Shown: positions 41,653 to 50,210 of the stretch, one piece after another | Layout of the letters: the number at the start of each line of letters is the position of its first letter | Numbering within the stretch: position 1 is the first letter of the stretch | Origin: DATBGS01 sp036557885 | Lineage (GTDB): Bacteria > Chloroflexota > Ktedonobacteria > Ktedonobacterales > DATBGS01 | NCBI GenBank assembly: GCA_036557885.1 | Contig: DATBGS010000165.1 | Coordinates: 1 to 64,000 of the forward strand | Reading direction: 5' to 3' | Length of the DNA: 64,000 nt | Program-made: the position numbers and the translations under genes | Notes under the pieces: generated by a model | What the model saw: the letters and a program-made list of their open reading frames with translations, nothing else | The model's database searches: none | What the model was told of the DNA's origin: nothing

Positions 41653-43260
41653 ATGAGACGACTAGCAGCCCTGGTGCTGGCTGCCGGGAAGGGCACACGG
41701 ATGCGCTCTCGGCTCCCCAAAGTGCTCCATCCCCTGGCTGGCCGCCCACTTCTTGACCACGTGCTCACCGCCGTTGAAGGCATCTCCGCAGCAGACGAAC
41801 CCTCCGGCGAAGCAGCAGAACCCGGCGGCTTGCCCCGCGCATGGGGGGAGCCACCGAGTCACTCGCTGGCGCTGGTGGTTGTCGTCAGCCCGGATGCTGA
41901 GGCCGTCCGCGCAGAGTTTCCTGGCCGCTGCCTTTTTGCCACTGAGCAGGAGCAGCTTGGCACCGCCGACGCCGCGCGTGCCGCGCAGCCCGTTCTTGCC
42001 GCGCTCTCGCCGGAACCTTCCCACGTGCTCATCCTGGCCGGAGACACGCCGCTGATCACCACAGGCACCCTGCGGGCGCTCATCCAGGTTGCCAGCGAGA
42101 GCAGCAGCCCACTCGTCTTTGCCACCACCCAGGCGCCCAACCCAACCGGCTATGGGCGCGTCGTCCGCGATGCGCGGGGCATCGTGCGGGGCATCGTCGA
42201 AGAGAAAAACGCCAGCGCCGCCGAGCGTGCCATCACCGAAATCAACTCCGGCCTCTACTGCATAGAAGCCGCCTGGCTCTGGGAGCATCTGCCGCGTGTC
42301 ACGCGCAACGCCCTCAGCGGCGAATATTATCTGGTTGATCTGGTCGGCCTGGCCGCCGCGCAGGGCCACCACGTCGCCACCATCAGCGCGCCGCTGGCAG
42401 AACTGATGGGCATCAATGATCGCGTCCAGCTTGCCCAGGCCGAGCGCATCATGCGCGGGCGCATTCTGGAACGCCTTATGCTCAGCGGCGTCACCATCGT
42501 TGACCCGGCCAGCACCTTTATAGACGCGGGCGTCCAGATCGGGCAAGACACCGTGATTCAGCCCTTCACCACCATCAGCGGGCAGACCACCATCGGGCAG
42601 GAGTGTGTGATCGGCCCGCACAGCGTCATCAGCGACAGCCGCATTGCCGATCAGTGCGTCGTCATCGGCTCGTGGCTGGAAGAAGCGCGGCTGGAGCCAG
42701 ACGTGCGCGTTGGCCCCATGAGCCACCTGCGCTCCGGCGCCCATCTCGCCAGCGGCGCGCGCCTGGGCAACTACGCCGAAGTCAAAAAATCCTACATCGG
42801 CGCCAACACCCAGATGCACCACTTCAGCTACATGGGCGACGCCACCATAGGCAGCAACGTCAACATCGGGGCGGGTGCCATCACCCTCAACTACGACGGC
42901 ACGCCCATCAAAAAGCAAACCACCATTGAGGATAACGTTTTTATCGGCTCCGACACGCTCTTAATTGCCCCCGTCACCGTCGGGCAGGGCGCCTCCACCG
43001 GCGCCGGGGCCGTCGTCAAGCGCAATGTTGAACCTGGGGCGCTGGTTGTGGGCATGCCCGCCCGCCCCATTCGTCGAGTGAAAAGTCAGAGAGGAGACAC
43101 AAGCGCTGCTCCTGAACCCACCGCCCCGCCTGGCAGCGAAGCCGACGCGGGAGAGAGCGCCGCTGGCACTGATGCTGCGAGCGCTCATACAGTGGAATCA
43201 GGCCCGGATTCGTCACCGGCGCCCCGCAACGCGCAGCCGCGCGGCACGCGGGAGGAGTAG
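41653..43260 (+). CDS. glmU: Bifunctional UDP-N-acetylglucosamine synthesis enzyme GlmU
   Basis: Acetylates glucosamine-1-phosphate and then makes UDP-GlcNAc for cell-wall synthesis. The N-terminal uridyltransferase domain shows LAAGKGTRMRSRLPKVLHPL and EQLGTADAARAAQP, with a ~30-residue Pro/Gly insert after the first helix. A left-handed beta-helix follows from about residue 270, with the catalytic His in MHHFSYMGDATIG and NVNIGAGAITLNYDG. The last ~60 residues are acidic, Pro/Ala-rich and variable. ATG 41653 is preferred; the TTG at 41626 is possible. CNNM/CBS gene follows by 8 bp. Confidence 0.94.
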   Translation: MRRLAALVLAAGKGTRMRSRLPKVLHPLAGRPLLDHVLTAVEGISAADEPSGEAAEPGGLPRAWGEPPSHSLALVVVVSPDAEAVRAEFPGRCLFATEQEQLGTADAARAAQPVLAALSPEPSHVLILAGDTPLITTGTLRALIQVASESSSPLVFATTQAPNPTGYGRVVRDARGIVRGIVEEKNASAAERAITEINSGLYCIEAAWLWEHLPRVTRNALSGEYYLVDLVGLAAAQGHHVATISAPLAELMGINDRVQLAQAERIMRGRILERLMLSGVTIVDPASTFIDAGVQIGQDTVIQPFTTISGQTTIGQECVIGPHSVISDSRIADQCVVIGSWLEEARLEPDVRVGPMSHLRSGAHLASGARLGNYAEVKKSYIGANTQMHHFSYMGDATIGSNVNIGAGAITLNYDGTPIKKQTTIEDNVFIGSDTLLIAPVTVGQGASTGAGAVVKRNVEPGALVVGMPARPIRRVKSQRGDTSAAPEPTAPPGSEADAGESAAGTDAASAHTVESGPDSSPAPRNAQPRGTREE

Positions 43261-43268
43261 CCCGTTTT

Positions 43269-44777
43269 ATGGACACTGGTTGGTTATCGAGTTTCGTAGT
43301 CCACCTTCCTGCTCAGATTGGTTTCTGGAGCAGCCACCCAACTTCAGCGTTTTTGGCCGCGTCTTCCTTGCGCGCCGAGGCCACTGCCGCTGCCCCAACA
43401 TTTTCCACCGCTGAATGGCTCAAATTGATTGGCGCGCTGGTTGCGCTGCTCCTGTGTGGGCTGGCCTCCGCCGCCGAAACCGCGCTGACCTCCGTCAGCC
43501 GCATCAAAATCAAAAACCTGGTGGAAACAGGCGACAAAAAAGCGCAGATGATTGAGCATCTGCTGGCCGAACCCAACAAGTTTCTCTCCACCATTCTGGT
43601 CGTCAACAGCGTGGCCGTGATCGTCGCCTCCACCCTGGCAACCGGCCTGGCGCTGGAGTTTTCGGAGAACTGGGGCGAGCTTATCGCCACCATCCTGCTC
43701 TCGCTGGTCGTGCTCATCTTCTGCGAGATCACGCCCAAAACCGCCGCCGTCCAGAATCCTGAGCGCTGGGCGCGCGCCCTGATCAATCTCGTGCGCGGCG
43801 TGGCCTGGCTGCTCACCCCGCTCATCACGCTGCTCGGCTGGATCACCTCCTTCCTGGTACGCATCCTGGGCGGGCGGCTGCATCGGCGCGGCCCCTTCAT
43901 CACCGAAGAAGAACTGCGCATGATGGTCAACGTCAGCGAAGAAGAGGGCGTATTGGAAGAGGGCGAGCGCGAAATGATTCACAGCATCTTCGAGCTAGGG
44001 GACCGACCCGTGCGCGACATCATGGTTCCGCGCATTGACATGATCACCCTGGAGAGCGAACACACGCTGGAGGAAGCCATCGCCCTCATCATGCAGGGCG
44101 GGCAATCGCGCATCCCCGTCTATGAAGAGACGATAGACAACATCATTGGCGTGCTCTACGCCAAAGACCTGCTGCGCCATTCGCGCCAGGGCAACTTGCA
44201 GGCCAAAGTCCGCGATTTTGTGCGCCCGGCCTACTTTGTCCCTGAATTCAAAAAGCTCGACGACCTGCTGCACGAACTGCAACAGCAGCGTATCCATATC
44301 GCCATCATCGTAGACGAATATGGCGCCGTTGCCGGGCTGGTCACCATTGAAGACCTCGTAGAGCAGATCATTGGCGACATTCAGGATGAATACGACAAAG
44401 AAGAAATCCTCTACGAAAAGGTCAGCGACAACGAGTACATCATTGACGCCAAAATCGGCATAGACGAATTTAACGAACTGCTCAACACCCGGCTCACCGA
44501 CGAGGACTACGACACGCTGGGCGGCTTCGTCTATACCCAGCTTGATAAAGTGCCCAGCGTTGGCGACGAAGTAACCTATCAAGACCTCACCCTGACCGTG
44601 CTTTCCACCAAGGGCCGCCGCATCACCAAGGTCAAGGTCGTGCGCCACCCGCACCATCCGCAGCCGGAAGACGAGCACGAGCACGACGGCGGCAAAAACC
44701 AGCATCGCCAGAACGAACTGGCCGCCCAGCGCGAGCACCCGGAACGCGCCAGCACCGGCTCTCATCGCAGCGTCTGA
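43269..44777 (+). CDS. CNNM/CorC family membrane protein with CBS pair
   Basis: Membrane protein of 502 residues of the haemolysin C / CorC / CNNM group, linked to Mg2+/Co2+ handling. A DUF21 domain of four helices (IGALVALLLCGLASAAETAL, ILVVNSVAVIVASTLATG) spans about residues 50-210; two CBS domains (VRDIMVPRIDMITLE and VRPAYFVPEFKKLD) span about 235-360; a CorC_HlyC domain (YIIDAKIGIDEFNELL and GGFVYTQLDKVPS) follows. The His/Asp/Glu-rich tail (HPHHPQPEDEHEHD) could bind metal. It is in the glmU transcript. Confidence 0.92.
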   Translation: MDTGWLSSFVVHLPAQIGFWSSHPTSAFLAASSLRAEATAAAPTFSTAEWLKLIGALVALLLCGLASAAETALTSVSRIKIKNLVETGDKKAQMIEHLLAEPNKFLSTILVVNSVAVIVASTLATGLALEFSENWGELIATILLSLVVLIFCEITPKTAAVQNPERWARALINLVRGVAWLLTPLITLLGWITSFLVRILGGRLHRRGPFITEEELRMMVNVSEEEGVLEEGEREMIHSIFELGDRPVRDIMVPRIDMITLESEHTLEEAIALIMQGGQSRIPVYEETIDNIIGVLYAKDLLRHSRQGNLQAKVRDFVRPAYFVPEFKKLDDLLHELQQQRIHIAIIVDEYGAVAGLVTIEDLVEQIIGDIQDEYDKEEILYEKVSDNEYIIDAKIGIDEFNELLNTRLTDEDYDTLGGFVYTQLDKVPSVGDEVTYQDLTLTVLSTKGRRITKVKVVRHPHHPQPEDEHEHDGGKNQHRQNELAAQREHPERASTGSHRSV

Positions 44778-44790
44778 CCGGCAGGGGACG

Positions 44791-44912
44791 GCCCGGCACC
44801 CTAAGACAGAAGGGCAGGCGGAGGCCGGGGCTACAAGCGCGGTGCCTGCCGTGCCCCTGCTTTGAGGGGTAGCCCCGGCCTCCGCCTGCCCTTCTGTCTT
44901 AGGGTGCCGGGC
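44791..44912. repeat. Family B element with 44-bp perfect inverted repeat
   Basis: Arms 44791-44834 and 44869-44912 are exact complements over 44 bases, around a 34-base spacer containing the CCCCTGCTTTGAGGGG module. The arms include the GCCCTTCTGTCTTAGGGTGC module. It follows the CNNM gene and could end the transcript. Confidence 0.88.
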
Positions 44913-45028
44913 TGGTGATAAGAAATTCTGTAACATTCTGGACGGGCTATGCTACAATACTACACGGAATGAAGCGTTAGACATATACAGGGGTCCGTGC
45001 CGCTGTATAGCAGTATTTAGGAAGGATC

Positions 45029-45169
45029 ATGCTCCCCATGCTCACATCCATCCAGCGCCTGCTGCCACGAACGCCGCAGGTTCTGATGCAAAGCGAAGGG
45101 CGCTGGCCGCGCATCTGTGCCAGACGACGCCAGGCACACCAGCAAAGCGAGGTGTGCCATGTGCTTTAG
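45029..45169 (+). CDS. Short upstream open reading frame, possible leader peptide
   Basis: ATG preceded by AGGAAGGATC; 46 codons beginning MLPMLTSIQRLLPRTPQVL and basic near the end (RICARRRQAHQQ). Its stop overlaps the next gene's ATG by 11 bases, so it may couple or attenuate translation of the glycosyltransferase. TACAAT at 44953-44958 is a possible -10 box. No family is recognised. Confidence 0.45.
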   Translation: MLPMLTSIQRLLPRTPQVLMQSEGRWPRICARRRQAHQQSEVCHVL

Positions 45170-46391
45170 GGTCGCCATGCTCAGCCTGCATACCTCCCCG
45201 CTGGCCGCCCTGGGGCAAAGTTCGGACGCCGGTGGCATGAACGTCTACGTGCGTGAACTGGCCCGCGAACTGGGCAGACGCGGCCTGATCGTTGATATTT
45301 TTACCCGCTGGACCGACCCGACCACTCCCCGCATTCTCCCGCTCGACGAGCGCGTGCGCGTCATCCACATCAAAGCCGGTCCCATCGCCAAACTCCACAA
45401 AGACGACCTCTTTCAATACATCCCAGAATTTGTGCGGCGCGTGCAGCACTTCACCGACCACGAACCGCGTGGCTATGATGTCATCCACAGCCACTACTGG
45501 CTTTCCGGCGTCGCGGGGTTGCAGCTTGCCGAAGCCTGGGACATCCCGCACCTCACCATGTTCCACACGCTGGCCCTGCTCAAGCAGCAGGCCCGCCCAG
45601 AGGCCGCCGAGCCACCCCTGCGCATCGAATACGAGCGGCGCATCATCGCCAGCGTTGATCGCATTGCCGTCGCCACGCCCCACGAGCGCGACCAGATCAC
45701 CCGGCTGTATGGCACCTCGCCGCAGCGCGTGAGCGTGGTTCCCTGCGGCGTGGACCTGAGCCACTTCAAGCCCCAGGACCGCAAGCAAGCCAGAGCAGCC
45801 CTGGGTCTGAACGGCGACCCCTCCGTCCTCTTTGTTGGGCGGCCAGACCCGCTCAAGGGCGGCGACCTGCTCATTCAGGCAATGGGCTTACTGGAGCAGC
45901 CCGCAACAGCCTTGATGGTGGGTGGCAACCTGGAAGGGGATAGCCAGCTTGACCACCTGCGCGCGCTGGCCCAGGCACACGGCCTGCAAGATCAGGTGCG
46001 CTTCACAGGCGCCGTCCCGCAAAAAGACCTGCCGCGCTACTACAGCGCCGCCGACCTGATGATTGTGCCCTCGTACTATGAGAGCTTTGGTCTGGTTGCA
46101 GTGGAGGCGCTGGCCTGCGGCACGCCCGTCATTGCCACCAAAGTTGGCGGCCTGCAATATATCGTGCAGGATGGCGAAAACGGCTTCCTCATCCCCTGGC
46201 GCTGCGCGGGCCTCTTTGCCGAAACCATCGAAACCACCCTGAGCGATGACGAACTGCTGACGCAGCTTCGCGCCGCCGCGCGGCCCTCGGTCCTGCGCTA
46301 TAGCTGGCGCGCTGTTGCCGCGCATATTCGCCAGGTGTACTACGACCTGGCCTCCGAGCGCACCGAGGTCGAAGCCTGCTCCTGCTTCTAA
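45159..46391 (+). CDS. GT4 glycosyltransferase, MshA/sucrose-synthase-like
   Basis: Cytoplasmic GT-B sugar transferase of 410 residues. QSSDAGGMNVYVRELARELG is the acceptor-side glycine loop as in MshA and sucrose-phosphate synthase; HSHYWLSG, the donor loop VGRPDPLKGGDLLI, and ESFGLVAVEALACGTPV (E-x7-E) follow. GCGAGG precedes the ATG at 45159. Substrates are not determined; MshA-type glycosylation of inositol phosphate is one option, but mycothiol is not expected in Chloroflexota. Confidence 0.87.
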   Translation: MCFRVAMLSLHTSPLAALGQSSDAGGMNVYVRELARELGRRGLIVDIFTRWTDPTTPRILPLDERVRVIHIKAGPIAKLHKDDLFQYIPEFVRRVQHFTDHEPRGYDVIHSHYWLSGVAGLQLAEAWDIPHLTMFHTLALLKQQARPEAAEPPLRIEYERRIIASVDRIAVATPHERDQITRLYGTSPQRVSVVPCGVDLSHFKPQDRKQARAALGLNGDPSVLFVGRPDPLKGGDLLIQAMGLLEQPATALMVGGNLEGDSQLDHLRALAQAHGLQDQVRFTGAVPQKDLPRYYSAADLMIVPSYYESFGLVAVEALACGTPVIATKVGGLQYIVQDGENGFLIPWRCAGLFAETIETTLSDDELLTQLRAAARPSVLRYSWRAVAAHIRQVYYDLASERTEVEACSCF

Positions 46392-46398
46392 GGGCATA

Positions 46399-46448
46399 AA
46401 CAAGGCGCCAGGGCACCAGACTTCCGTCTGGCGCCCTGGCGCCTTGTT
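46399..46448. terminator. Bidirectional hairpin terminator
   Basis: AACAAGGCGCCAGGGC...CCAGAC pairs with GTCTGG...GCCCTGGCGCCTTGTT with one mismatch, between the convergent GT4 and S53 genes. T-tracts are short, so it may act mainly by its strong stem. Confidence 0.75.
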
Positions 46449-46486
46449 GACATCAGTATTACAAGAGCATGCACTCTACCATGCTG

Positions 46487-48247
46487 CTAGAGCGAAGCCC
46501 CCAGCGCGCGCGCCACCTCAATAAAGCTCGGCACGCCCCAGCCGGTGGGATAATCCCAGCCAGCCGTAGCCTGGTAAAACAGGTTATTGCCTTTGGTCAC
46601 ATCCTTGAACGGGTGGAACTTCCCAGGATGATTGGCAAGCTGATAGACCGTAGGCACGCCGCCAAAGAGCGTCTTGCCCTGCTTTTGCAGCACCTGATCC
46701 ACCAGAATGGTGCCCGCCGCCCAGATGGGCGCCGAGGCGCTCGTCCCGCCAAACGTCACCCACTGCCCCTGGAAGTACACAGCAATGTTGGTCGCCGCCG
46801 CCGAAATATCCGGCACCTGGCGCTTGCCGTTTGAGTGATCATTCTGCACGCCGGTCCCCATCTGCCAGGTTGGGCGCGGGAAATTGGTGTTCTGGCTCAC
46901 GCCGCCGCCAGTACCCCACTGATTCTGGCACTGCCCGCGATCAGGATTGGGGTCGGACCAGGCAATCTCGCTGTTGCCCTGAATATCCGTCCCGCCTACC
47001 GCAATCGCCCAGGGCGCGCTGGCCGGGAAATTCACATCCAACTGCCCAAACTGCCCATCCACAAAAGCCGCGCAATCCCCGCTGGACGTAAACACGCTGA
47101 TCCCCTCAACCGCCATCAATTCCAGGGTATCATCAAACTGCGACATAAACGCGGGATCAAGCCCCAGTTCTCCGCCGCCATAGCTAATGCTCAGCACCCG
47201 CACAATATCATCAGCAGCCACCTGGTTCAGGGTGTCTATCAGCCCAACCGTGTCTAGCGTCGGGGCCTGATAGTCGTAAATCTCCGCTTCTGGCGCCAGG
47301 CCCGCAATCAACTCCAGGTCCAGCGCAGCCTCGCCCTCGCCGGAACCCGCCGCCAGCGGCCCATCCACCTGCACATTGCGCAGGTGCAGATTCACCCCGT
47401 TGCACGCGGAATAGTTGGCGATGTCGTTGCGACTATACGGCTCCTGAAGTTCTATGACCGCAATCTTCATCCCCTGACCCTTAAAGCCTTTTTTCTGCAA
47501 TTGGTCAATCGCATAGGAACGCGCCAGATCATCGCGCGACAACCCGGAGAGCGGATAGAGCGTGCAATCGCCAGCCTGCGGCAGGCCCGCCCCCTGCTGA
47601 ATCTGGCGCAGAAGCCCAGCCTGGCTGGAAGGCGTGTGGCTGATCTGCGCAAAATCATCCAGCCCGATAATCGAACTCACCAGAGGAGCAATATCTTTGG
47701 GCAGGACGGGCGCCTGATTCGGGCCAAAAAAGGTGTGCCCATTCAGACTACGAATCTGAATAACCGTCTGGAATGCCTGGGCCACCTGCACCACCGTCGC
47801 CTGCGCCGAGATACTTGTGCCGAGCGCGCTCGTGCTCAGAATCTTGATGCCGTTGCTGGTCAGCCATTGTGTCACCTTCTGGACAGCCTGAGAGGAAGCG
47901 CCAAACTGCTGCGCGATCTGCTGCGCCGAAAGAAAGTGTCCGTAGTCCGAGGAGGAGGGGTCATAGATGCGCTGCGCGGCCTCCGCCAGCGCCTGCCGAT
48001 TCATAGTCAGGCCAATCGTCAGATGGAGCTGCGAATCCAGCGGCATCAGCCCTTGCAGGGTGCCTTGCAGGGCTGCCGCAGGCAACCCGGAAAGCGACGG
48101 CTGCGAGGGAAAGTAGACGTTGGGCTGTGTCTGAGCGGGCGCCGCCTCCCCACAGGCACTCAACAACAGTAAGATCGCCACCACAGCCACCACCCAGGAC
48201 AGTCGCCAGAACGGTTTCGATGCAAAAGTTTGTCTCATCAGCAACAT
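46487..48247 (-). CDS. S53 family peptidase (sedolisin/kumamolisin type), lipoprotein
   Basis: Secreted acid-type serine-carboxyl peptidase of 586 residues. A hydrophobic signal ends in a lipobox (LLLSAC, Cys32). A pro-kumamolisin activation domain spans ~50-200. The catalytic domain shows GEAALDLE (E306 and D310), the oxyanion Asp region SSGDCAA, and the nucleophile FGGTSASAP; DVTKGNN near the C-terminus binds calcium in this family. All key residues are present. It probably digests proteins outside the cell at low pH. Confidence 0.92.
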   Translation of the reverse strand: MLLMRQTFASKPFWRLSWVVAVVAILLLLSACGEAAPAQTQPNVYFPSQPSLSGLPAAALQGTLQGLMPLDSQLHLTIGLTMNRQALAEAAQRIYDPSSSDYGHFLSAQQIAQQFGASSQAVQKVTQWLTSNGIKILSTSALGTSISAQATVVQVAQAFQTVIQIRSLNGHTFFGPNQAPVLPKDIAPLVSSIIGLDDFAQISHTPSSQAGLLRQIQQGAGLPQAGDCTLYPLSGLSRDDLARSYAIDQLQKKGFKGQGMKIAVIELQEPYSRNDIANYSACNGVNLHLRNVQVDGPLAAGSGEGEAALDLELIAGLAPEAEIYDYQAPTLDTVGLIDTLNQVAADDIVRVLSISYGGGELGLDPAFMSQFDDTLELMAVEGISVFTSSGDCAAFVDGQFGQLDVNFPASAPWAIAVGGTDIQGNSEIAWSDPNPDRGQCQNQWGTGGGVSQNTNFPRPTWQMGTGVQNDHSNGKRQVPDISAAATNIAVYFQGQWVTFGGTSASAPIWAAGTILVDQVLQKQGKTLFGGVPTVYQLANHPGKFHPFKDVTKGNNLFYQATAGWDYPTGWGVPSFIEVARALGASL

Positions 48248-48589
48248 GCGGCACGCAGTGATCTAGTCAGAGTGCTGACAGCGCCCTCTGAGGCACTCGT
48301 TCGGGCTGCCATCTTCCAGTGCCGCCCTCCTTTCCTTCCCGCGCAAAACGCAATCAAGCGCAACATTGCTCTTGGTACTCTACACTATAACAAACGGGGC
48401 AATCCAGGGCTAGCGACTGGCTAACCCTGAAACTGTGAACAGCTTCACTCCCCAACCATCGCGCAACAAGAAGCGTCTCTTTTGCGCGTCCTGGCTGGTA
48501 TATATCTTGCCGCGTTGAGTTGATAGGTATACCTTTTTAATGACGCAACGCTATTCCAGCAGAAATGCTCTACCAAAGGATGAGCAACG
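48248..48589. other. Divergent intergenic region without genes
   Basis: 342 bases between the S53 gene (minus) and the PRC-barrel gene (plus). TATATC near 48517 and AT-rich stretches (ATACCTTTTTAATG) suggest promoters, but no well-spaced pair was found. No repeat of families A or B. Confidence 0.4.
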
Positions 48590-49276
48590 ATGCAGCAAGG
48601 GTTTCCTCCCCCATCTTCGGACCTCCCACCTACGCAGCCCGCGAGCCAACCGCCCGGCACTCCGTCCAGCGAGCAATATTACCAGCCGATTCCTCCACCG
48701 CCACAGCCCCCACCGACACTGCCCTCACCACCCAGCACCCCCTCACCTCAGCCGCTCACAGCAAGCCAGGGTGAAGAGGCAGGGCGCTGGGTCACGCTTT
48801 CTCAGTTACGCAACCACCCGCTGATAAACATCAATGAAGGGCGCGAAATCGGGCGCGTGGCCGATGTGCTGCTGGATGAACAGCGCCGCGTCATCCAGGC
48901 ATTTTCCACCAAAAAAGGCTTTCTGCGTGGACCTACCTACGTCCCAAGCGCAAAAGCCAGCATCGGGGTAGATGCCATCATCTTCCAACCGGGCGCGCTG
49001 GAAGGGCAAGACACCTCCTGGCTAGATGATCTGCCGCGCGCCAGCGCCCTACTCGGCGCAAGGGTACTCAGCCAGAACGGACAGGTTCTGGGGTCGGTGG
49101 AAAACATCCGGTTTCAACAAGACAACGGCATGCTGCTCGCTCTTGAGATTACCCCGGAGCAAACCGGCATCATGCACCGGCTTGGTCGGGGGCGTCGGCT
49201 GCTGCCCGTCTCCAGCATCATCAGCTATGGCCCTGATGCCATCATTGCCCGCGAAACCATTCTGGCCGAACTGTAG
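48590..49276 (+). CDS. PRC-barrel domain protein with Pro-rich N-terminus
   Basis: A 228-residue soluble protein. The first ~60 residues are Pro/Ser/Gln rich and likely disordered. Two PRC-barrel units follow: TLSQLRNHPLININEGREIG and SALLGARVLSQNGQVLGSVE. PRC barrels occur in RimM, photosynthetic reaction centre H subunits and many small bacterial proteins that bind RNA or membranes. AAAGGA precedes the ATG. Its role is unknown. Confidence 0.8.
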   Translation: MQQGFPPPSSDLPPTQPASQPPGTPSSEQYYQPIPPPPQPPPTLPSPPSTPSPQPLTASQGEEAGRWVTLSQLRNHPLININEGREIGRVADVLLDEQRRVIQAFSTKKGFLRGPTYVPSAKASIGVDAIIFQPGALEGQDTSWLDDLPRASALLGARVLSQNGQVLGSVENIRFQQDNGMLLALEITPEQTGIMHRLGRGRRLLPVSSIISYGPDAIIARETILAEL

Positions 49277-49330
49277 ATACCAATATAGCGAGCGAGCGGT
49301 ATTATTGCTGATATTCGTGGCTGTAGAAGC

Positions 49331-49359
49331 TGGACTTTCGCCCCAAAGCATGGTATAAT
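49331..49359 (+). promoter_or_regulatory. Promoter of a candidate small RNA
   Basis: Perfect TATAAT at 49354-49359, 17 bases after TGGACT (four of six to TTGACA). Transcription would begin near 49366. No protein gene starts within 400 bases. Confidence 0.65.
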
Positions 49360-49365
49360 GCGCTT

Positions 49366-49532
49366 ACTCAGGCAAAAGATGGCTCTTCACTGGAGCACAG
49401 AGAAACTCCAGAGGTGCAAGCATGCCGGGACTGCTGCTCATGTTTTCTGCTCTTGTCGCGCGTGATGCCGCGCGACAGGATGATGCAACCAAACCTATCA
49501 AGCACTAGGGCGAGTTTGTCCTGGTGCTTTTT
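49366..49532 (+). ncRNA. Candidate structured small RNA, about 167 nt
   Basis: Framed by the promoter at 49331-49359 and by a terminator hairpin AAGCACTAGG / CCTGGTGCTT (49500-49529) with five T. Internal elements: CTGGAG..CTCCAG; a perfect 9-bp stem TGTCGCGCG / CGCGCGACA (49454-49477); and GGTGCA pairing with TGCAACC to enclose it. No open frame of note. It does not match a class I can name. It could be a regulatory sRNA or an orphan riboswitch-like RNA. Confidence 0.6.
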
Positions 49533-49802
49533 CGTATGAGCATCCGCCTCTCCTCAGCGTCCGGTATATGCGCCACCTGATGGGCAATGTTGCTCATAGC
49601 TGTTGAAGCAGCGTGGTATGGAGCGGTTTTCCTGCGACGGCGCAGAAGGAACCGCCTTGGGAAGGGGGTGCAAGCTCTCCTGAAAGCGCGCCCAGGTCGC
49701 GTTTACTCTACCCTTGTGAGTTCCATCTGCGGATGCCAGAGCGCATCCCCAGTTGTTCAAATGTTTGATCAGTAGTCACCAGTCTACCAAGGAGGTGTCG
49801 CC
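49533..49802. other. Intergenic region after the small RNA
   Basis: 270 bases with no supported gene. A 62-codon frame at 49587-49775 lacks a ribosome site. The AAGGAGG of the SWIM gene lies at its end. Confidence 0.4.
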
Positions 49803-50084
49803 ATGCATTCCAGTATGATCGGCAAGATTGCGAAGGCGAAGCGCTATGCCGAAGAGCCAGAGCGCATCCAGTTCACCCACTTTGAGGCCACCTTTCGTGG
49901 TGAGAACGACTCCTATATCACATCCTTCCACGAAGGCAAATGGAACTGCACTTGCCGATTCTTCTCTGATTGGGGCACATGTAGCCATACAATGGCGATA
50001 GAACGCATCATGGGAGTCACTATTCCCGCACCCTATCGCCAGGGTGAGCCGATCACCTTTAGCGGCTATCTCCACCGACGCTAA
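49803..50084 (+). CDS. SWIM zinc-finger protein
   Basis: A 93-residue protein with a complete SWIM motif: NCTCRFFSDWGTCSH (C-x-C-x(8)-C-x-H). SWIM fingers bind DNA, RNA or proteins, and usually sit in larger nucleases or helicases; here the domain is nearly the whole protein. AAGGAGG lies nine bases before the ATG. It may be an accessory of a chromatin or repair system. Confidence 0.78.
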   Translation: MHSSMIGKIAKAKRYAEEPERIQFTHFEATFRGENDSYITSFHEGKWNCTCRFFSDWGTCSHTMAIERIMGVTIPAPYRQGEPITFSGYLHRR

Positions 50085-50119
50085 ATCAAAAATATTCAAC
50101 ACCGTTGAAATGAAAGATA

Positions 50120-50171
50120 GAGCAAGAGAGAGCGGCCCCGAACGTGGTTTCGGGGCCGCTCTCTCTTGCTC
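50120..50171. terminator. Perfect 23-bp terminator hairpin
   Basis: GAGCAAGAGAGAGCGGCCCC and its complement enclose a short loop, between the convergent SWIM and C-terminal-anchor genes. It has few T residues after it in either direction but the stem is very stable. Confidence 0.8.
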
Positions 50172-50210
50172 GCGCTTGCTGTTTCTACGTTTTGTTGTCT
50201 CTCGCGTGCG

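Noticed and set aside
41662..42918. 418-codon frame opposite glmU
   Set aside because: glmU is complete and unambiguous; the opposite frame has no start signal or motif.
49366..49440. Glycine riboswitch
   Set aside because: CTCAGGCAAAAG resembles a conserved piece of glycine aptamers, but it is at the 5' end, the paired 5' half is lacking, and no glycine gene follows.
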